The notes under the pieces are model-generated. The model was given only the letters and a program-made list of their open reading frames with translations, ran no database searches and was not told the DNA's origin. Below, one piece after another: positions 33,614 to 43,811 of a stretch of DNA of 64,000 bases. Source of the stretch: Trinickia soli. GTDB lineage: Bacteria > Pseudomonadota > Gammaproteobacteria > Burkholderiales > Burkholderiaceae. Within the stretch, counting starts at the first letter, position 1; each line of letters begins with the position of its first letter. A program made the translations under genes and the position numbers. Location of the stretch: contig NZ_PNYB01000001.1 in assembly GCF_002879855.1 (NCBI RefSeq), forward strand, positions 310,001 to 374,000, read 5' to 3'.

Positions 33614-34336
33614 ATGGAATCGCCCTTGCGGTGGCAGGACAGTTACGAACAGCTGCGCGCGGCAACCGATGAGCGGCAGCTGTTCGACCGCATCGCACAT
33701 TTGACGAAGCAACTCGGCTTCGAATACTGCTGTTACGGGATCAGGGTGCCGTTGCCGGTGTCGAATCCGTCCGTTGCGATCTTCGACACCTATCCGGCAG
33801 GATGGATGAAGCACTATCAGGAAAGTCGCTTCATCGACGTCGATCCAACCGTGCGAGAGGGGTTGACCAGTTCGCGGCTGATCGTCTGGCCTGAAACTAC
33901 GGCCAACGCGCCAAAGCTCTGGAGCGATGCGCACGATTTTGGATTGAAGGTCGGCGTCGCGCACTCGAGTTGGGCCGCGCGCGGCGCTTACGGCTTGCTG
34001 ACGATGGCCCGCCATGCCGACCCGTTGACGAGCACAGAGATCGACCAACTGACGCTGCAAGCAAGCTGGCTTGCCGATCTGTCGCACGCGTTGATGAGCG
34101 AACTGCTCGTGCCTAAGATGGCGCCCGAGGCGAAGGTCGTGCTCACGCTACGTGAGTGCGAGGTGCTGTGCTGGACCGGCGAAGGAAAAACGGCTGGCGA
34201 GATCGGGCAGCTCCTGAACATCTCGGAGCGCACGGTCAATTTTCACGTCAACAATGTGTTATTGAAGCTCAATGCGACGAACAAGGTGCAAGCGGTCGTG
34301 AAGGCCATCGCGATGGGCCTCATCAGTTCCTATTGA
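33614..34336 (+). CDS. LuxR-family solo receptor
   Basis: This encodes 240 residues. An autoinducer-binding domain with the conserved Trp, Tyr, Asp-Pro and Trp residues (AGWMKHYQESRFIDVDPTV...LIVWPE; GLKVGVAHS) is followed by a LuxR helix-turn-helix (LTLRECEVLCWTGEGKTAGEIGQLLNISERTVNFHVNNVLLKLNAT). There is no luxI within about 4 kb, so it is a solo that may respond to the BraI-type signal made at 28829-29566 or to an outside signal. The ATG at 33614 is preferred over 33554 because it begins the conserved domain. Confidence 0.88.
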   Translation: MESPLRWQDSYEQLRAATDERQLFDRIAHLTKQLGFEYCCYGIRVPLPVSNPSVAIFDTYPAGWMKHYQESRFIDVDPTVREGLTSSRLIVWPETTANAPKLWSDAHDFGLKVGVAHSSWAARGAYGLLTMARHADPLTSTEIDQLTLQASWLADLSHALMSELLVPKMAPEAKVVLTLRECEVLCWTGEGKTAGEIGQLLNISERTVNFHVNNVLLKLNATNKVQAVVKAIAMGLISSY

Positions 34337-34361
34337 AGTTGACGATAGGTGTTGCTTCGAG

Positions 34362-34395
34362 CGAGGCGGGCGGCCACCGCCAAGCCGCCCGCTCG
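34362..34395. terminator. GC-rich hairpin between convergent genes
   Basis: CGAGGCGGGCGGC (34362-34374) pairs with GCCGCCCGCTCG (34384-34395), with one bulged G and a 9-nt loop. It lies between the stops of the luxR-type gene and the hydrolase gene, where a bidirectional terminator is expected; no T-run. Confidence 0.5.
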
Positions 34396-34415
34396 ACGTG
34401 TGGACCGCCTCGCGC

Positions 34416-35618
34416 TTACGACGGCAATTGCGACGAGCGCTGCGGCGGCAGCTCGCCAAGGTCCGCAAGTGGATGCCGGGCGCTCGGCCACGGCGATGTC
34501 AGAAAATGCGCGACGCGCTCGGGGCGCACATCTTCGAGCGAAGACGGTTGCCAACGCGGCGCACGGTCCTTGTCGACCAGATGCGCGCGCACGCCCTCGC
34601 GGAAATCGCCTTCTTCGATTGCGCGCGAGACGATGCCGAGTTCCATCCGGTAAGCATCGGCCAAGCTGATGCGCCGCCCGCGCAAGAGTGCTTCGCGCGT
34701 CACATGCAGCATCGTCGGCGAATAGCCGTGCAGCGCGTCGAGCGCGCTTTGCAGCCATGCACGCCTGTCCACCGGCGGGTTCGAAATCAGCGCCGATGCC
34801 AACGAAGCAGAGATATCCGCGACGCTCGAACGCGCGTCGAAATGCTTCTCGATCTGCGGCGCCAGCGGTTCGATCGCCGCGTGCGGCATCGGCGTTGTAG
34901 CCGGCACGAACGCTTCGCGCAGGCGCTCTCGAACCTGATTCGCAGGCAGCTTCGCCAAGCGTTCCTCGAATCCGTGAAGCCATTCGCTCTGCACCCAGAC
35001 ATCGGCGAGGCCGCAGTAAACGGCATCCGCGCCCGACAGCACGGCGCCCGTCAGACCGACATACAAAGCGAGTTCGACCGGCATGACGCTTAGAAAGCGC
35101 GTGGCGCCCACATCGGGGACGAAGCCGATGCGCGTCTCCGGCATCGCGATCTTGCTGCGCTCGGTGGCGACGCGCAGCGAGGCGGCCTGCGCGAGACCCA
35201 TGCCACCGCCCATCGTGATGCCGTCGGCCAGTGCGACGATCGGTTTCGGAAAGGCGTGCAGCGCGAAATCGAGCCGGTATTCGTCGATGAAGAATTGGCG
35301 CCAGCCCTGCGCACCGTCGACGTTCCCCGCGTTGGCGGCATGATAGAGGGCACGCACGTCGCCTCCCGCGCAAAAGCCCTTTTCGCCGCTGCCGCGCAGC
35401 ACCAGTGCGACGACGGAGTCGTCTTTGCGGCAGCGCTCGATGTGTTCGGCGAGTTCCCGCACCATCGCGTGCGAGAGTGCATTCAGCGCTTGTGGCCGGT
35501 CGAGCGTCAGGATCGCGACGCCGTTGACGACGTGATACAGCACGCGTCCCTCGATCGGCTGCGTGGCGCCCGGTACACCGTCGCGAGCGGCCTGCGAGGG
35601 TTCGACACGTGCATTCAT
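34416..35618 (-). CDS. 3-hydroxyisobutyryl-CoA hydrolase (enoyl-CoA hydratase family)
   Basis: This encodes 400 residues of the crotonase superfamily, longer than enoyl-CoA hydratases (about 260) and matching the 3-hydroxyisobutyryl-CoA hydrolase group. The oxyanion-hole segments are GFCAGGDVRALYHAAN and ADGITMGGGMGLAQAAS, followed by MPETRIGFVPDVGATRFLS and a long C-terminal helical region (RRAWLQSALDALHGYSPTMLHVTREAL). It is the last gene of the operon acyl-CoA synthetase-mmsA-mmsB and completes valine degradation to 3-hydroxyisobutyrate. The ATG at 35618 has a GGAG site; a TTG 21 bp upstream is less likely. Confidence 0.9.
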   Translation of the reverse strand: MNARVEPSQAARDGVPGATQPIEGRVLYHVVNGVAILTLDRPQALNALSHAMVRELAEHIERCRKDDSVVALVLRGSGEKGFCAGGDVRALYHAANAGNVDGAQGWRQFFIDEYRLDFALHAFPKPIVALADGITMGGGMGLAQAASLRVATERSKIAMPETRIGFVPDVGATRFLSVMPVELALYVGLTGAVLSGADAVYCGLADVWVQSEWLHGFEERLAKLPANQVRERLREAFVPATTPMPHAAIEPLAPQIEKHFDARSSVADISASLASALISNPPVDRRAWLQSALDALHGYSPTMLHVTREALLRGRRISLADAYRMELGIVSRAIEEGDFREGVRAHLVDKDRAPRWQPSSLEDVRPERVAHFLTSPWPSARHPLADLGELPPQRSSQLPS

Positions 35619-35645
35619 CGGTTGACTCCGTGGATTCAATTTCAG

Positions 35646-36575
35646 TCAAAGGTTGGGGGAGGAGGGCTTTGCCGCCATTTCCGACGGGTCGGCTCGCCGT
35701 TCGTAAAGCGAAATGATGCCCGAGAAGTCGAGCCCGCCGCGTCCGGCCGCGCTCATCGCCTGATACAGCTGCTGCGCGAGCGCGCCCATGAAGATAGGCT
35801 GTTTGGCCGAACGGGCGGCTTCGGCCGCAAGGCCCAGATCCTTGAGCATCAGATTCGCGCCGAAGCCGCCGGTGTAACCGCGCGATGCAGGGGCCGTCTC
35901 GATGATCCCCGGATACGGGTTGCAGGTATCGGAACTCCAACTGCGGCCCGTCGAGGTGTTGATGATTCCGGCCAGCACCTTCGGATCGATGCCGAGCGCG
36001 GCGCCGAGCGACATGGCTTCCGCCACGCCGGCCATCGTGATGCCAAGCAGCAGGTTATTGCAGATCTTCGCGACCTGGCCCATGCCCGTATCGCCGCAAC
36101 GGACGATGTTCTTGCCCATTGCGCCGAGCACAGGGCTCACGCTCGCGAACAGCGTTTCGTTCGCGCCGACCATGAACGTCAGCGTGCCCGCGGCCGCGCC
36201 GCCAGTGCCGCCCGAAACGGGGGCGTCGGCAAAGGCGTTGCCTTGCGCCGCCGCCATCTGCGCAAAAGCCTGCGCGCTGGCCGGATCGATCGTGCTCGAA
36301 TCGACGATCGTCACGCCCGGCGCGATGCCGGCCAGGACGCCGTGCTCGCCTTCGAGTACAGCGCGCACGTGCGTCGCCGCAGGCAACATCGTGATGACGA
36401 ACTCGACGTCGGTTGCCGCCGCTTTCGGCGAACTGCATGTGCTCGCGCCCGCTTCGGCCAGCGAGCGCAAGGCCGCTTCGCTCAGGTCGAACGCTTGCAG
36501 CGCATGTCCGTTTTTGAGCAGGTTGCGCGCCATCGGCGCGCCCATATTGCCGAGTCCGATAAATCCGATTTTCAT
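35646..36575 (-). CDS. mmsB: 3-hydroxyisobutyrate dehydrogenase
   Basis: This encodes 309 residues and oxidises 3-hydroxyisobutyrate to methylmalonate semialdehyde with NAD. The beta-hydroxyacid dehydrogenase signature KIGFIGLGNMGAPMARNLLKNG binds the cofactor; DAPVSGGTGGAAAGTLTFMVG is the substrate-binding segment, and GMGQVAKICNNLLLG carries the catalytic Lys. It lies between mmsA and the hydrolase gene with 33-bp and 27-bp gaps, all in one direction. Confidence 0.95.
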   Translation of the reverse strand: MKIGFIGLGNMGAPMARNLLKNGHALQAFDLSEAALRSLAEAGASTCSSPKAAATDVEFVITMLPAATHVRAVLEGEHGVLAGIAPGVTIVDSSTIDPASAQAFAQMAAAQGNAFADAPVSGGTGGAAAGTLTFMVGANETLFASVSPVLGAMGKNIVRCGDTGMGQVAKICNNLLLGITMAGVAEAMSLGAALGIDPKVLAGIINTSTGRSWSSDTCNPYPGIIETAPASRGYTGGFGANLMLKDLGLAAEAARSAKQPIFMGALAQQLYQAMSAAGRGGLDFSGIISLYERRADPSEMAAKPSSPNL

Positions 36576-36608
36576 GGCGAGTGTCTCCGTGGCAGATGAA
36601 TGACGGCC

Positions 36609-38135
36609 TCAGCGCAGGCTGATCGTCGTATTGACGCCGCCCGCTGACGATGCAGCATCGTCGAACCAGCGCGACGTGACCGTTTTCGTTTGCGTGTAGA
36701 ACTGCACCACTTGTTTGCCGTAGGGGCCCAGGTCGCCGAGCTTCGAACCGCGCGAACCCGTAAAGCTGAAGAACGGCACGGGTACCGGAATGGGGATGTT
36801 GATCCCGACCTGCCCGATGTCGATCTCGCTTTGGAACTTGCGCGCCGCGGCGCCGCTTTGCGTGAACAAACCGACGCCGTTGCCGAACGGATTGCCGTTG
36901 ACGAGTGCGATGGCATCGTCGAGCGTGTCGACTTCGAGCACCACGAGCACAGGGCCGAAGATTTCCGTGCGGTAGATCGTCATCTCGGTCGTCACGCCCG
37001 TGAAAATCGTCGGGCCGACGAAGTTGCCCTGTTCGTAGCCTTGTACGCGCACGCCGCGGCCGTCCAACGCCAGCGTCGCGCCTTCTTCGACGCCCTTGGC
37101 GATGAGCGACTCGATCCGCTCTTTGGCTGTCCGGGAGACGACCGGGCCAAGATCGGTGTTCGGCTCGACACCGGCATTGACCTTGAGCGTCTTCGAGCGT
37201 GCGATCAGGTCGGGCAGCCATTCGCGCGCCTGGCCGACGAGCACCACGGCCGACGTCGCCATGCAGCGTTGCCCCGCGGCGCCAAAGCCTGCGCCGACGA
37301 GGGCGTTGAGCGTCTGTTCGCGATTGGCGTCGGGCAGCACCACCGCGTGGTTCTTCGCGCCCATCATCGACTGCACGCGTTTGCCGTGCTGGCTCGCCAG
37401 GTTGTAGACATGCGTGCCGACGGCCGTCGAGCCGACGAACGAAACGGCTTTGATCGTCTCATGCGTGCAGAGCGCGTCGACGACTTCCTTGCCGCCATGC
37501 ACGACATTGAGCACGCCGCGCGGAATGCCGGCTTCGATCGCCAATTCGACGAGTGCCATCGTCGAAAGCGGATCCTGCTCGGACGGCTTGAGCACGAACG
37601 TATTGCCGCACACGATCGCCATCGGGAACATCCAGAGCGGAATCATGGCCGGAAAGTTGAACGGCGTGATGCCGGCGCAGACGCCGATCGGTTGGCGCAG
37701 GGTGTAGGTATCGACGCCCGATGCCACGTTTTCGGCGAATTCGCCGAGCTGCAAGGTGCCGATCGATGCGGCATGCTCGACGACTTCCAAGCCGCGAAAG
37801 ATGTCGCCTTCGGCATCGGGCAGCGTTTTGCCTTGCTCGGCCGTCAAAATCTTCGCGATGCGCGGCATGTGCTCGCGGATCAGCGCCTGGTACTTCAGCA
37901 TGATGCGGGCGCGCGTGCCGATCGGCGTGGTCTTCCACTGAGCGAACGCGGCGTGAGCGGCGCCCACCGCGGCGTCGATTTCGGCTCGCGTCGCAAACGG
38001 CACCCGCGCCAGCACCTCCTGGGTGGCCGGGTTGACGATGTCGCGCCATTCAGTGGTCGCGGATTCGACGAATTCTCCGTTGATCAGCAGCTTGACAGTC
38101 GGGGTGTTCGCGCTGGCGGCGGAAGGTGCGCTCAT
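36609..38135 (-). CDS. mmsA: CoA-acylating methylmalonate-semialdehyde dehydrogenase
   Basis: This encodes 508 residues of the aldehyde dehydrogenase superfamily. [38 protein letters not shown] and the catalytic Cys in [17 protein letters not shown] are typical of MmsA enzymes, which turn methylmalonate semialdehyde into propionyl-CoA. The ATG at 38135 has a GGAG site; the longer in-frame start at 38267 would overlap the upstream gene and adds non-homologous residues. Second gene of the valine operon. Confidence 0.95.
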   Translation of the reverse strand: MSAPSAASANTPTVKLLINGEFVESATTEWRDIVNPATQEVLARVPFATRAEIDAAVGAAHAAFAQWKTTPIGTRARIMLKYQALIREHMPRIAKILTAEQGKTLPDAEGDIFRGLEVVEHAASIGTLQLGEFAENVASGVDTYTLRQPIGVCAGITPFNFPAMIPLWMFPMAIVCGNTFVLKPSEQDPLSTMALVELAIEAGIPRGVLNVVHGGKEVVDALCTHETIKAVSFVGSTAVGTHVYNLASQHGKRVQSMMGAKNHAVVLPDANREQTLNALVGAGFGAAGQRCMATSAVVLVGQAREWLPDLIARSKTLKVNAGVEPNTDLGPVVSRTAKERIESLIAKGVEEGATLALDGRGVRVQGYEQGNFVGPTIFTGVTTEMTIYRTEIFGPVLVVLEVDTLDDAIALVNGNPFGNGVGLFTQSGAAARKFQSEIDIGQVGINIPIPVPVPFFSFTGSRGSKLGDLGPYGKQVVQFYTQTKTVTSRWFDDAASSAGGVNTTISLR

Positions 38136-38263
38136 CGATAAGCTCCGGTTCGTAGGTGGGTGACCTGCGTCGGGCGCGTGCCCGGCGCAAAGCGGCAAGC
38201 CGGCGCGCTCGCGCGCACCGCCTGCAAGGATGACTGCAGCAGAATGGCCGATTGCGGCATCGG

Positions 38264-39994
38264 TCACCGCAGCTCGGGGAAGTCGTCTTCCCGGTATTCG
38301 CCGGGGAACCGCTCTGCGGTGTCGCCTCGTTCGAGCTCGCGGCGGCGCAGTTCGACACGACGAATCTTGCCGGAGATGGTTTTCGGCAATTCGTAAGCTT
38401 CGAGCAGGCGGATGCGCTTGTAAGGCGAGAGCCGTTCGCGGGAAAAAGCGAAGATGCTTTTGGCGAGTGCGGACGTGAAGGTGTAACCGTGGCGCAGCAT
38501 GACGTAAGCCTTCGGGACCGACAGCCGTAGCGGGTCGGGGCTCGGCACGACAGCGGCCTCGGCCACAGCCTCATGCTCGATCAGAACGCTCTCGAGTTCG
38601 AACGGGCTCAGGCGGTAGTCCGACGATTTGAATACGTCGTCGGCGCGACCGACGTAGACGAAGTAACCGTCTTGCCGGCGCAGCGCGATGTCGGACGTGT
38701 GGTAGCGGCCGTCGCGCATGACGTGCGCGGTGGCAGCGGCGTTGTTCGCGTAGCGCGTCATCAAACCGAGCGGGCCTTGGCCGCGTTGGGCGGCCGTAGT
38801 TGTCGCGGCAAGCGGTAGCGCGATCTCGCCTTCTTCGGCAGGCTGTCCGTCCGGATCGACGAGTTCGACACGGTAGCCCGGCATCGGCCTGCCCATTGAG
38901 CCCGGGACCACGGGTTGCCCGGGAGAGTTGCCGATCTGGCAGGTCGTTTCGGTTTGGCCGTAGCCGTCGCGGATGGTGATGCCCCAGGCCGACTTCACGC
39001 GCTCGATGACCTCGGGGTTGAGCGGCTCGCCCGCACCGACGATTTCCCGCAACGAAACGGCATAGCTCCCGAGTGGCTCTTGCACCAGCATGCGCCAGAC
39101 TGTCGGCGGCGCGCACAGCGTCGTGACGCCATGGCGCACGAGCGTGTCGAGCGTGGCCTTGGCGTCGAAGCGCGTGAAGCTGAGCACGAAGACGCAGGCC
39201 CCGGCATTCCATGGCGCAAAAAAGCAGCTCCATGCGTGCTTGGCCCAGCCCGGCGAGCTGATGTTCCAATGGATGTCGCCCGGTTGCAGGCCGATCCAGT
39301 ACATTGTCGACAGGCTGCCGACCGGATAGCTCTCGTGCGTGTGCTCGACGAGTTTCGGTTTGGACGTCGTGCCCGACGTGAAGTACAGCAGCAGAGGATC
39401 GCAAGCGCGCGTGGCGCCTTGCGGTGCGAAGGCCGGCGAGGCAACGTAGCCCTTGGCGAAACTGTGCCAGCCCGGCGGCACAGCCTGCTCGTCGACGCTG
39501 ACGGCGATCTTGACGAATTCGGCGCCGATTTCGTCGAATTTGCCGCACTCGGCCGAATCGACGATCGCGAACGTGGGTTGACCGATCGCGATGCGATCGT
39601 TGAGATCGTCGGCGGAAAGCTGCGTCGTGGCAGGCATCAGCACGGCGCCAAGCTTGATCGCCGCGAGCATGGCATCCCACAGCTCGACGCGATTGGGCAG
39701 CATGAGCAGGATGCGATCGCCGCGTCCGACGCCCAGTTCGCGCAGGTGGTTCGCGATGCGCGACGAACGCTCGGACATTTGCGCGAACGAAAGCCGGGTG
39801 GTCTGGCCTGTGTCTGCATCGACCAACATGAGCGCCGGGTTGTCGTTGCCGCGCGCCATCTCGTCGAAGTAATCGATTGCCCAATTGAAGTCGTCGAGCG
39901 CCGGCCACGCGAATTCGCCGTAGGCGTGGTCGTAGTCGCTGCGGTAGCGCAACAGGAAGTCGCGCGCCGCTACAAAGCGCTGTGCTGACGTCAT
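38264..39994 (-). CDS. Acyl-CoA synthetase (AMP-dependent synthetase/ligase)
   Basis: This encodes 576 residues of the ANL adenylating superfamily. Core motifs are [22 protein letters not shown] (phosphate loop), [19 protein letters not shown] (A5), [38 protein letters not shown] (A7-A8) and the C-terminal Lys in [15 protein letters not shown]. Medium-chain or branched-chain acids are likely substrates; in this operon it may activate isobutyrate or similar acids before valine-type degradation. The ATG at 39994 has a strong AAAGGAG site. First gene of the operon that continues to mmsA, mmsB and the hydrolase. Confidence 0.9.
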   Translation of the reverse strand: MTSAQRFVAARDFLLRYRSDYDHAYGEFAWPALDDFNWAIDYFDEMARGNDNPALMLVDADTGQTTRLSFAQMSERSSRIANHLRELGVGRGDRILLMLPNRVELWDAMLAAIKLGAVLMPATTQLSADDLNDRIAIGQPTFAIVDSAECGKFDEIGAEFVKIAVSVDEQAVPPGWHSFAKGYVASPAFAPQGATRACDPLLLYFTSGTTSKPKLVEHTHESYPVGSLSTMYWIGLQPGDIHWNISSPGWAKHAWSCFFAPWNAGACVFVLSFTRFDAKATLDTLVRHGVTTLCAPPTVWRMLVQEPLGSYAVSLREIVGAGEPLNPEVIERVKSAWGITIRDGYGQTETTCQIGNSPGQPVVPGSMGRPMPGYRVELVDPDGQPAEEGEIALPLAATTTAAQRGQGPLGLMTRYANNAAATAHVMRDGRYHTSDIALRRQDGYFVYVGRADDVFKSSDYRLSPFELESVLIEHEAVAEAAVVPSPDPLRLSVPKAYVMLRHGYTFTSALAKSIFAFSRERLSPYKRIRLLEAYELPKTISGKIRRVELRRRELERGDTAERFPGEYREDDFPELR

Positions 39995-40149
39995 GAATGT
40001 CTCCTTTGGCCATGTCTGCGCGTGCTTTGCGCGCAGGGCATCTTGGTGTCCCGGGTGCATTTGGGCGCCCATGCCTATTTATAGACGCCGTAGCACCGAT
40101 GTGGCATGCATGGCCAGCTCCCACCGCTTATGCCGACCCGTTACGCGTC

Positions 40150-40217
40150 GAAGTGTAGGCAGCCGCCCGGCCGGTTTCGATGCTCATCCCGCTCACTTTG
40201 CGTGAGCGCATTTGCCA
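40150..40217 (-). promoter_or_regulatory. Shared 68-bp upstream block, copy 1 (proposed AraC-type operator)
   Basis: This block recurs at 54728-54795 in the same orientation with identical internal spacing: GAAGTGTAGGCAGC, 11 variable bases, TTTCGATGCTCA, 2 variable, CCGCTCA, 5 variable, CGTGAGCGCATTTGCCA. All 50 bases of the four conserved segments are identical. It lies 155 bp upstream of the acyl-CoA synthetase start. It contains a direct repeat of CTCA units and a CGCTCA-N7-TGAGCG dyad. I infer a binding site for the AraC-family regulator at 54840. Confidence 0.75.
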
Positions 40218-40234
40218 TGGTGGTGCAAGAAAGC

Positions 40235-40483
40235 TCAGCGCAGTCCGAGCCCGCGAAGAATGGCGTTGCCGTCGTCCGTCAGCCGGAAGCGAACGTCGCC
40301 CGCTTCGGAGGTGATGGGCTCGACGAGTCCCGCCTCCTGGAGCATCGGGATCTCGGGTTTGGCGGAGACGTCGATCGGCGAATGAAGCAGGAGCAGCAGC
40401 GTGGCGAGTTCGTGATGGCTCAGGATGCGCCGCAACATGGTGCGCGGTTTGCGCGGTGTGTCATGTTCTTTCGGGTCAGTCAT
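40235..40483 (-). CDS. Small winged-helix-like hypothetical protein
   Basis: This encodes 82 residues. The ATG at 40483 follows GGAGG; an in-frame ATG at 40498 has no such site. The sequence LRRILSHHELATLLLLLHSPIDVSAKPEIPMLQEAGLVEPITSEAGDVRFRLTDDGNAILRGLGL looks like a small winged helix (helices followed by a two-strand wing), so a DNA-binding or protein-binding role is possible. I do not recognise the family. It is transcribed towards the acyl-CoA synthetase gene but separated from it by the block at 40150-40217. Confidence 0.65.
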   Translation of the reverse strand: MTDPKEHDTPRKPRTMLRRILSHHELATLLLLLHSPIDVSAKPEIPMLQEAGLVEPITSEAGDVRFRLTDDGNAILRGLGLR

Positions 40484-40712
40484 CAGGCCGGCCTCCATCG
40501 CGAATAGCAGCGCCGATGGTGCTCAAGCCGGCTTAAGCGATTCTTAAAACACGGGGTATGCCGGCGCACCGCGTTGCGTGGCGCAGCGAACGGCAATGTC
40601 ATGAAAATAAGGGACTTTTGCGTCCCGTCGCGTAGCCGCGTGTTTCACAGTGTTACACATTTCATTGGTTTCTCCGGCGTCGATGCGAGAGATGCTACGG
40701 CTCGCCAAGCGC

Positions 40713-41495
40713 TCACTCGTCCGGCCGAAAAGCCCGACCGTCAGAGCCAGGCGCCGCAGCGATCATGCAATCGGTCGTCAGCATCAGCGACGCCACCGAG
40801 ATCGCGTTCTGCAGCGCCGAACGGGTGACCTTCGACACGACGGGCGGACCCCAGGTCCTCCAGCGTGACATGCTCGACGCTGCGTCCGGTTTGCGAAGAG
40901 ATGACCGTTGCACCCGTGAGCGCCGCCAGATCCGCGAGCTGCTCGGACCGCCCCTCTCCGAAGCCGGGCGAGCGAACGGCGCATGACTTGAGCGTGCCTC
41001 GAAGATGGTTGACGACGAGCGCCGCCAGCGCTTCGCCCTCGACTTCGTTTGCAACGACGAGCAGCGGCTGCGCGCTGGTGGTCACGGCCTCGAGCACGGG
41101 TAACAGGTGGGCCACCGAAGTCAGGCTCGTGTCCGCAAGCAGAATCCGCGACTCTTCGAGGACCACTTCACCGCTGGCCGATTCGACAAACAGCGGCGAA
41201 ACGTAGCCACGGTCGATCAGCGAACCGTCCACGATCTCGAGCACGTCGTCGATCTTTGATCCATCTTCGACGCTGACCGCGCCGTCCGGTCCGACGCGTT
41301 CGACCGCCTTGGCGACGAGTTCCCCGATGCTGGCATCGCCGCTCGCCGATATGGTCGCGATCTGACGCATTTCCTCGGTGCTCGAACATGGTTTTGCCAT
41401 ACGCTGCAGTTCAGCGACAATGCGCTCGCCCGCACTGACGATCGCTTGACGCAACTCCATCGGATCGTGTCCGGCCGCAACGCACTTCAGCTCAT
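40713..41495 (-). pseudogene. groEL: groEL remnant with internal deletions and frameshift
   Basis: From about 41495 down to 40830 the minus strand encodes the middle of a 60-kDa chaperonin: ELKCVAAGHDPMELR, ATISASGD, VSVEDGS, IDRGYVSPLFV, LLPVLEAV, ANEVEGEALAALVVN, SPGFGEGR, LEDLGSARRVE. It then jumps, with a frame change, to KVTRSALQNAISVASLMLTTDCM near the normal C-terminus, so about 170 residues are missing. The N-terminal about 110 residues, including the equatorial ATP-binding part, are also gone. It cannot make a working chaperonin. A 239-residue reading frame (41460 to 40741) survives but runs out of frame at its end. Confidence 0.85.
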
Positions 41496-41696
41496 GCGCT
41501 GGCGGTCCTTTGTTCCCGATGACTTGCCTTGCGATCTTGCCTTGCGACCGTCGGGTACCTTGTTTTCCGGGATCTTGATTGACCTATCGCAATGCGCGAG
41601 CGGACAGCACTGCCTAACATGGGCTTTCCCGGTTCGGCTCCGTGCCGCGCATCGACGGGGCGGAACAGGTCAGTTTCTATTGAAAGGAGGGTGACC

Positions 41697-41996
41697 ATGT
41701 ATAGGTTCGTCCGCACCGCGACGGTGAAGAATGCAGCGGTGCTTCCGCTGGCGCTGGCGTTTGCATCGGAGGTGACTGCGCACCTGAACAAGAGCTATTC
41801 GCTCAAGATTCTTTCCGGTGCTGAACAGTACGGCTGCGCCAGGATCCACTGGCACTTCGACGCCGACAGTCTCGATGAAATGCAGCGGATCAACGCAAAA
41901 CTGATGGAAGATCGAGACTACGCCGCGTTGCTCGATAAGTACAAGGATGTCTGGGTTGAAGGCTCGATGCGCGACACCGTCGTACGGATGCTCTGA
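41697..41996 (+). CDS. Small conserved-looking hypothetical protein
   Basis: This encodes 99 residues with an excellent AAAGGAGGG ribosome site before the ATG at 41697. The sequence (MYRFVRTATVKNAAVLPLALAFASEVTAHLNKSYSLKIL...GCARIHWHFDADSLDEMQRINAKLMEDRDYAALLDKYKDVW) has the strand-helix-strand-strand-helix look of a small dimeric alpha/beta barrel of NIPSNAP or monooxygenase-like type. No signal peptide. It precedes PolX by 48 bp and follows the groEL remnant divergently. Function unknown. Confidence 0.8.
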   Translation: MYRFVRTATVKNAAVLPLALAFASEVTAHLNKSYSLKILSGAEQYGCARIHWHFDADSLDEMQRINAKLMEDRDYAALLDKYKDVWVEGSMRDTVVRML

Positions 41997-42044
41997 ACGT
42001 TGTCGCTCTCGGCCTGTTGGTGACATTGGCGGGGTCGCACAGTC

Positions 42045-43811
42045 ATGCCGCTTCATAACGCCGAAATCGCCGCGATTTTTGTCGAGATCGCGGACCTGCT
42101 CGAAATCCAGGGACAAAATCCGTTTCGTGTGCGGGCATATCGTAACGCGGCGCGTTCGGTGGGGGAGTTCGGCAAGAGCGTGGCGACGATGATCGAGCAG
42201 AACGAAGACCTGAAGGTGATTCCGGGCATCGGCGACGACCTGGCGGGCAAGATGCGGGAGATCGCCGCGACCGGCAAGTGCGATCTGCTCGAACGGCTGC
42301 ACAACGAGATGCCGGCGGCGATCACCGAGTTGCTGCAGGTGCAGGGGCTGGGCCCCAAACGTGTGCGTGCAATCCACGATGCGCTTCACGTACAGACGAT
42401 CGAAGAGTTGCATCAGGCAGCGAAGGAAGGTCGTATCCGCGAGTTGCCGGGTTTCGGAGAGGTGACCGAAGGACACATCGTCGACACCATCGAAGCGCAT
42501 TTGCACAAATCGCGCCGCTTCAGGCTCGCGCTGGCGGAGCAGTACGCGCAGCCGCTCATTGCCTGGTTGAAGGCGACACCCGGCACACGCGAAGTGGTCG
42601 CCGCGGGCAGCTTTCGGCGTCGCGCAGCAACCGTGGGCGATCTGGATATTCTCGTCACCGCGCACGACGCCGCCCCCGTCATGCAACGCTTCGTGCGCTA
42701 CGAGGAGGTCGCTGAAGTGCTGTCGCGGGGCGCGACGCGCGCGAGTATCACGTTGCGCAACCGTATGCAGGTGGATCTGCGAGTCGTGGCTCCTGCCAGC
42801 TTCGGCGCTGCGCTCGTGTATTTCACGGGCTCGAAGGCACACAATATCGCCATGCGCCGTATTGCGCAGGAGCACGGCTTGAAGATCAATGAGTACGGTG
42901 TATTCCGGAAAGACAAGCGCATCGCCGGGGCCACCGAGGAATCGGTCTATGAAGCAATCGGCCTTCCATGGATTCCGGCCGAACTGCGGGAAAACCGTGG
43001 CGAACTGCAAGCTGCCCGCGCGCATCGGCTGCCGACCCTCATCGAACGCAGCGACTTGCGAGGCGATCTTCACGCACATACAAGTGCCAGCGACGGCCAC
43101 GACACGATGCTCGACATGGCGCTTGCGGCGCGCGAGCGCGGCCTGTCCTATCTTGCGATCACCGATCATTCGAGTCGCCTGGCGGTCGCCCGCGGTCTCG
43201 ACACCAAGCGCCTCGCGAAACAGATCGAAGAGATCGATCGGATCAACCGTACGCTGGAAGGCATCAAGCTGCTCAAAGGCATCGAAGTCGATATCCTGGA
43301 AGACGGGAGCCTGGATCTGCCCGACGCTATCCTGACTCGCCTCGATGTCGTCGTGGGCGCAGTGCATAGTCACTTCGGATTGCCCCGGGCGAAACAGACG
43401 GAGCGCGTGTTGCGCGCGATGGAAAATCCATGTTTTTCGATTCTCGCGCATCCGACCGGGCGATTGATCGAGGAGCGGGCGCCGTGCGATATCGATCTCG
43501 TGCGGGTGATTCGGAAGGCGCGCGAATGCGGCTGTCATCTCGAACTGAACGCGCACCCCGAGCGGCTCGACTTGGCGGACACGTACTGTCAGATGGCGAA
43601 GGCCGAGGGCATATTGGTTTCGATCAACTCGGATGCGCACGGCCGGTTCGATTTCGACAATCTGCGCCACGGAATCGACGAAGCACGGCGCGGTTGGCTC
43701 GAAAAGAGTGACGTGCTCAATGCGCGGACGCTCGATGAACTGCGGCCGCTTATTCGACGCGCGCCGATGGCGGCCGCTCCACGGGCGAAGTTGACCTCGA
43801 TGAAGAGCTGA
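42045..43811 (+). CDS. polX: DNA polymerase X family protein with PHP domain
   Basis: This encodes 588 residues, close to the usual size for bacterial PolX. The N-terminal helix-hairpin-helix region (VIPGIGDDLAGKMREIA; LLQVQGLGPKRVRAIHD) binds DNA. The polymerase core shows VGDLDILVTAHD with two metal-binding Asp and VDLRVVAP with the third. The C-terminal PHP domain (DLHAHTSASDGHDTMLDMA; LKGIEVDILEDGSLDLP; VGAVHSHFG; ISINSDAHGRFDF) is the 3'-5' exonuclease/phosphoesterase part. It fills gaps in base-excision repair in the cytoplasm. Confidence 0.95.
   Translation: MPLHNAEIAAIFVEIADLLEIQGQNPFRVRAYRNAARSVGEFGKSVATMIEQNEDLKVIPGIGDDLAGKMREIAATGKCDLLERLHNEMPAAITELLQVQGLGPKRVRAIHDALHVQTIEELHQAAKEGRIRELPGFGEVTEGHIVDTIEAHLHKSRRFRLALAEQYAQPLIAWLKATPGTREVVAAGSFRRRAATVGDLDILVTAHDAAPVMQRFVRYEEVAEVLSRGATRASITLRNRMQVDLRVVAPASFGAALVYFTGSKAHNIAMRRIAQEHGLKINEYGVFRKDKRIAGATEESVYEAIGLPWIPAELRENRGELQAARAHRLPTLIERSDLRGDLHAHTSASDGHDTMLDMALAARERGLSYLAITDHSSRLAVARGLDTKRLAKQIEEIDRINRTLEGIKLLKGIEVDILEDGSLDLPDAILTRLDVVVGAVHSHFGLPRAKQTERVLRAMENPCFSILAHPTGRLIEERAPCDIDLVRVIRKARECGCHLELNAHPERLDLADTYCQMAKAEGILVSINSDAHGRFDFDNLRHGIDEARRGWLEKSDVLNARTLDELRPLIRRAPMAAAPRAKLTSMKS

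Noticed and set aside
34330-35940. 536-residue minus-strand frame
   Set aside because: It overlaps the hydrolase gene in another frame and is Arg/Ala-rich without motifs.
36690-38141. 483-residue plus-strand frame
   Set aside because: It is the antisense shadow of mmsA.
40016-40030. Shared CGTGCTTTGCGC near 40022 and 54635 upstream of both valine units
   Set aside because: It is short, GC-rich and at different distances from the two starts, so chance is likely; the 68-bp block is the better shared signal.
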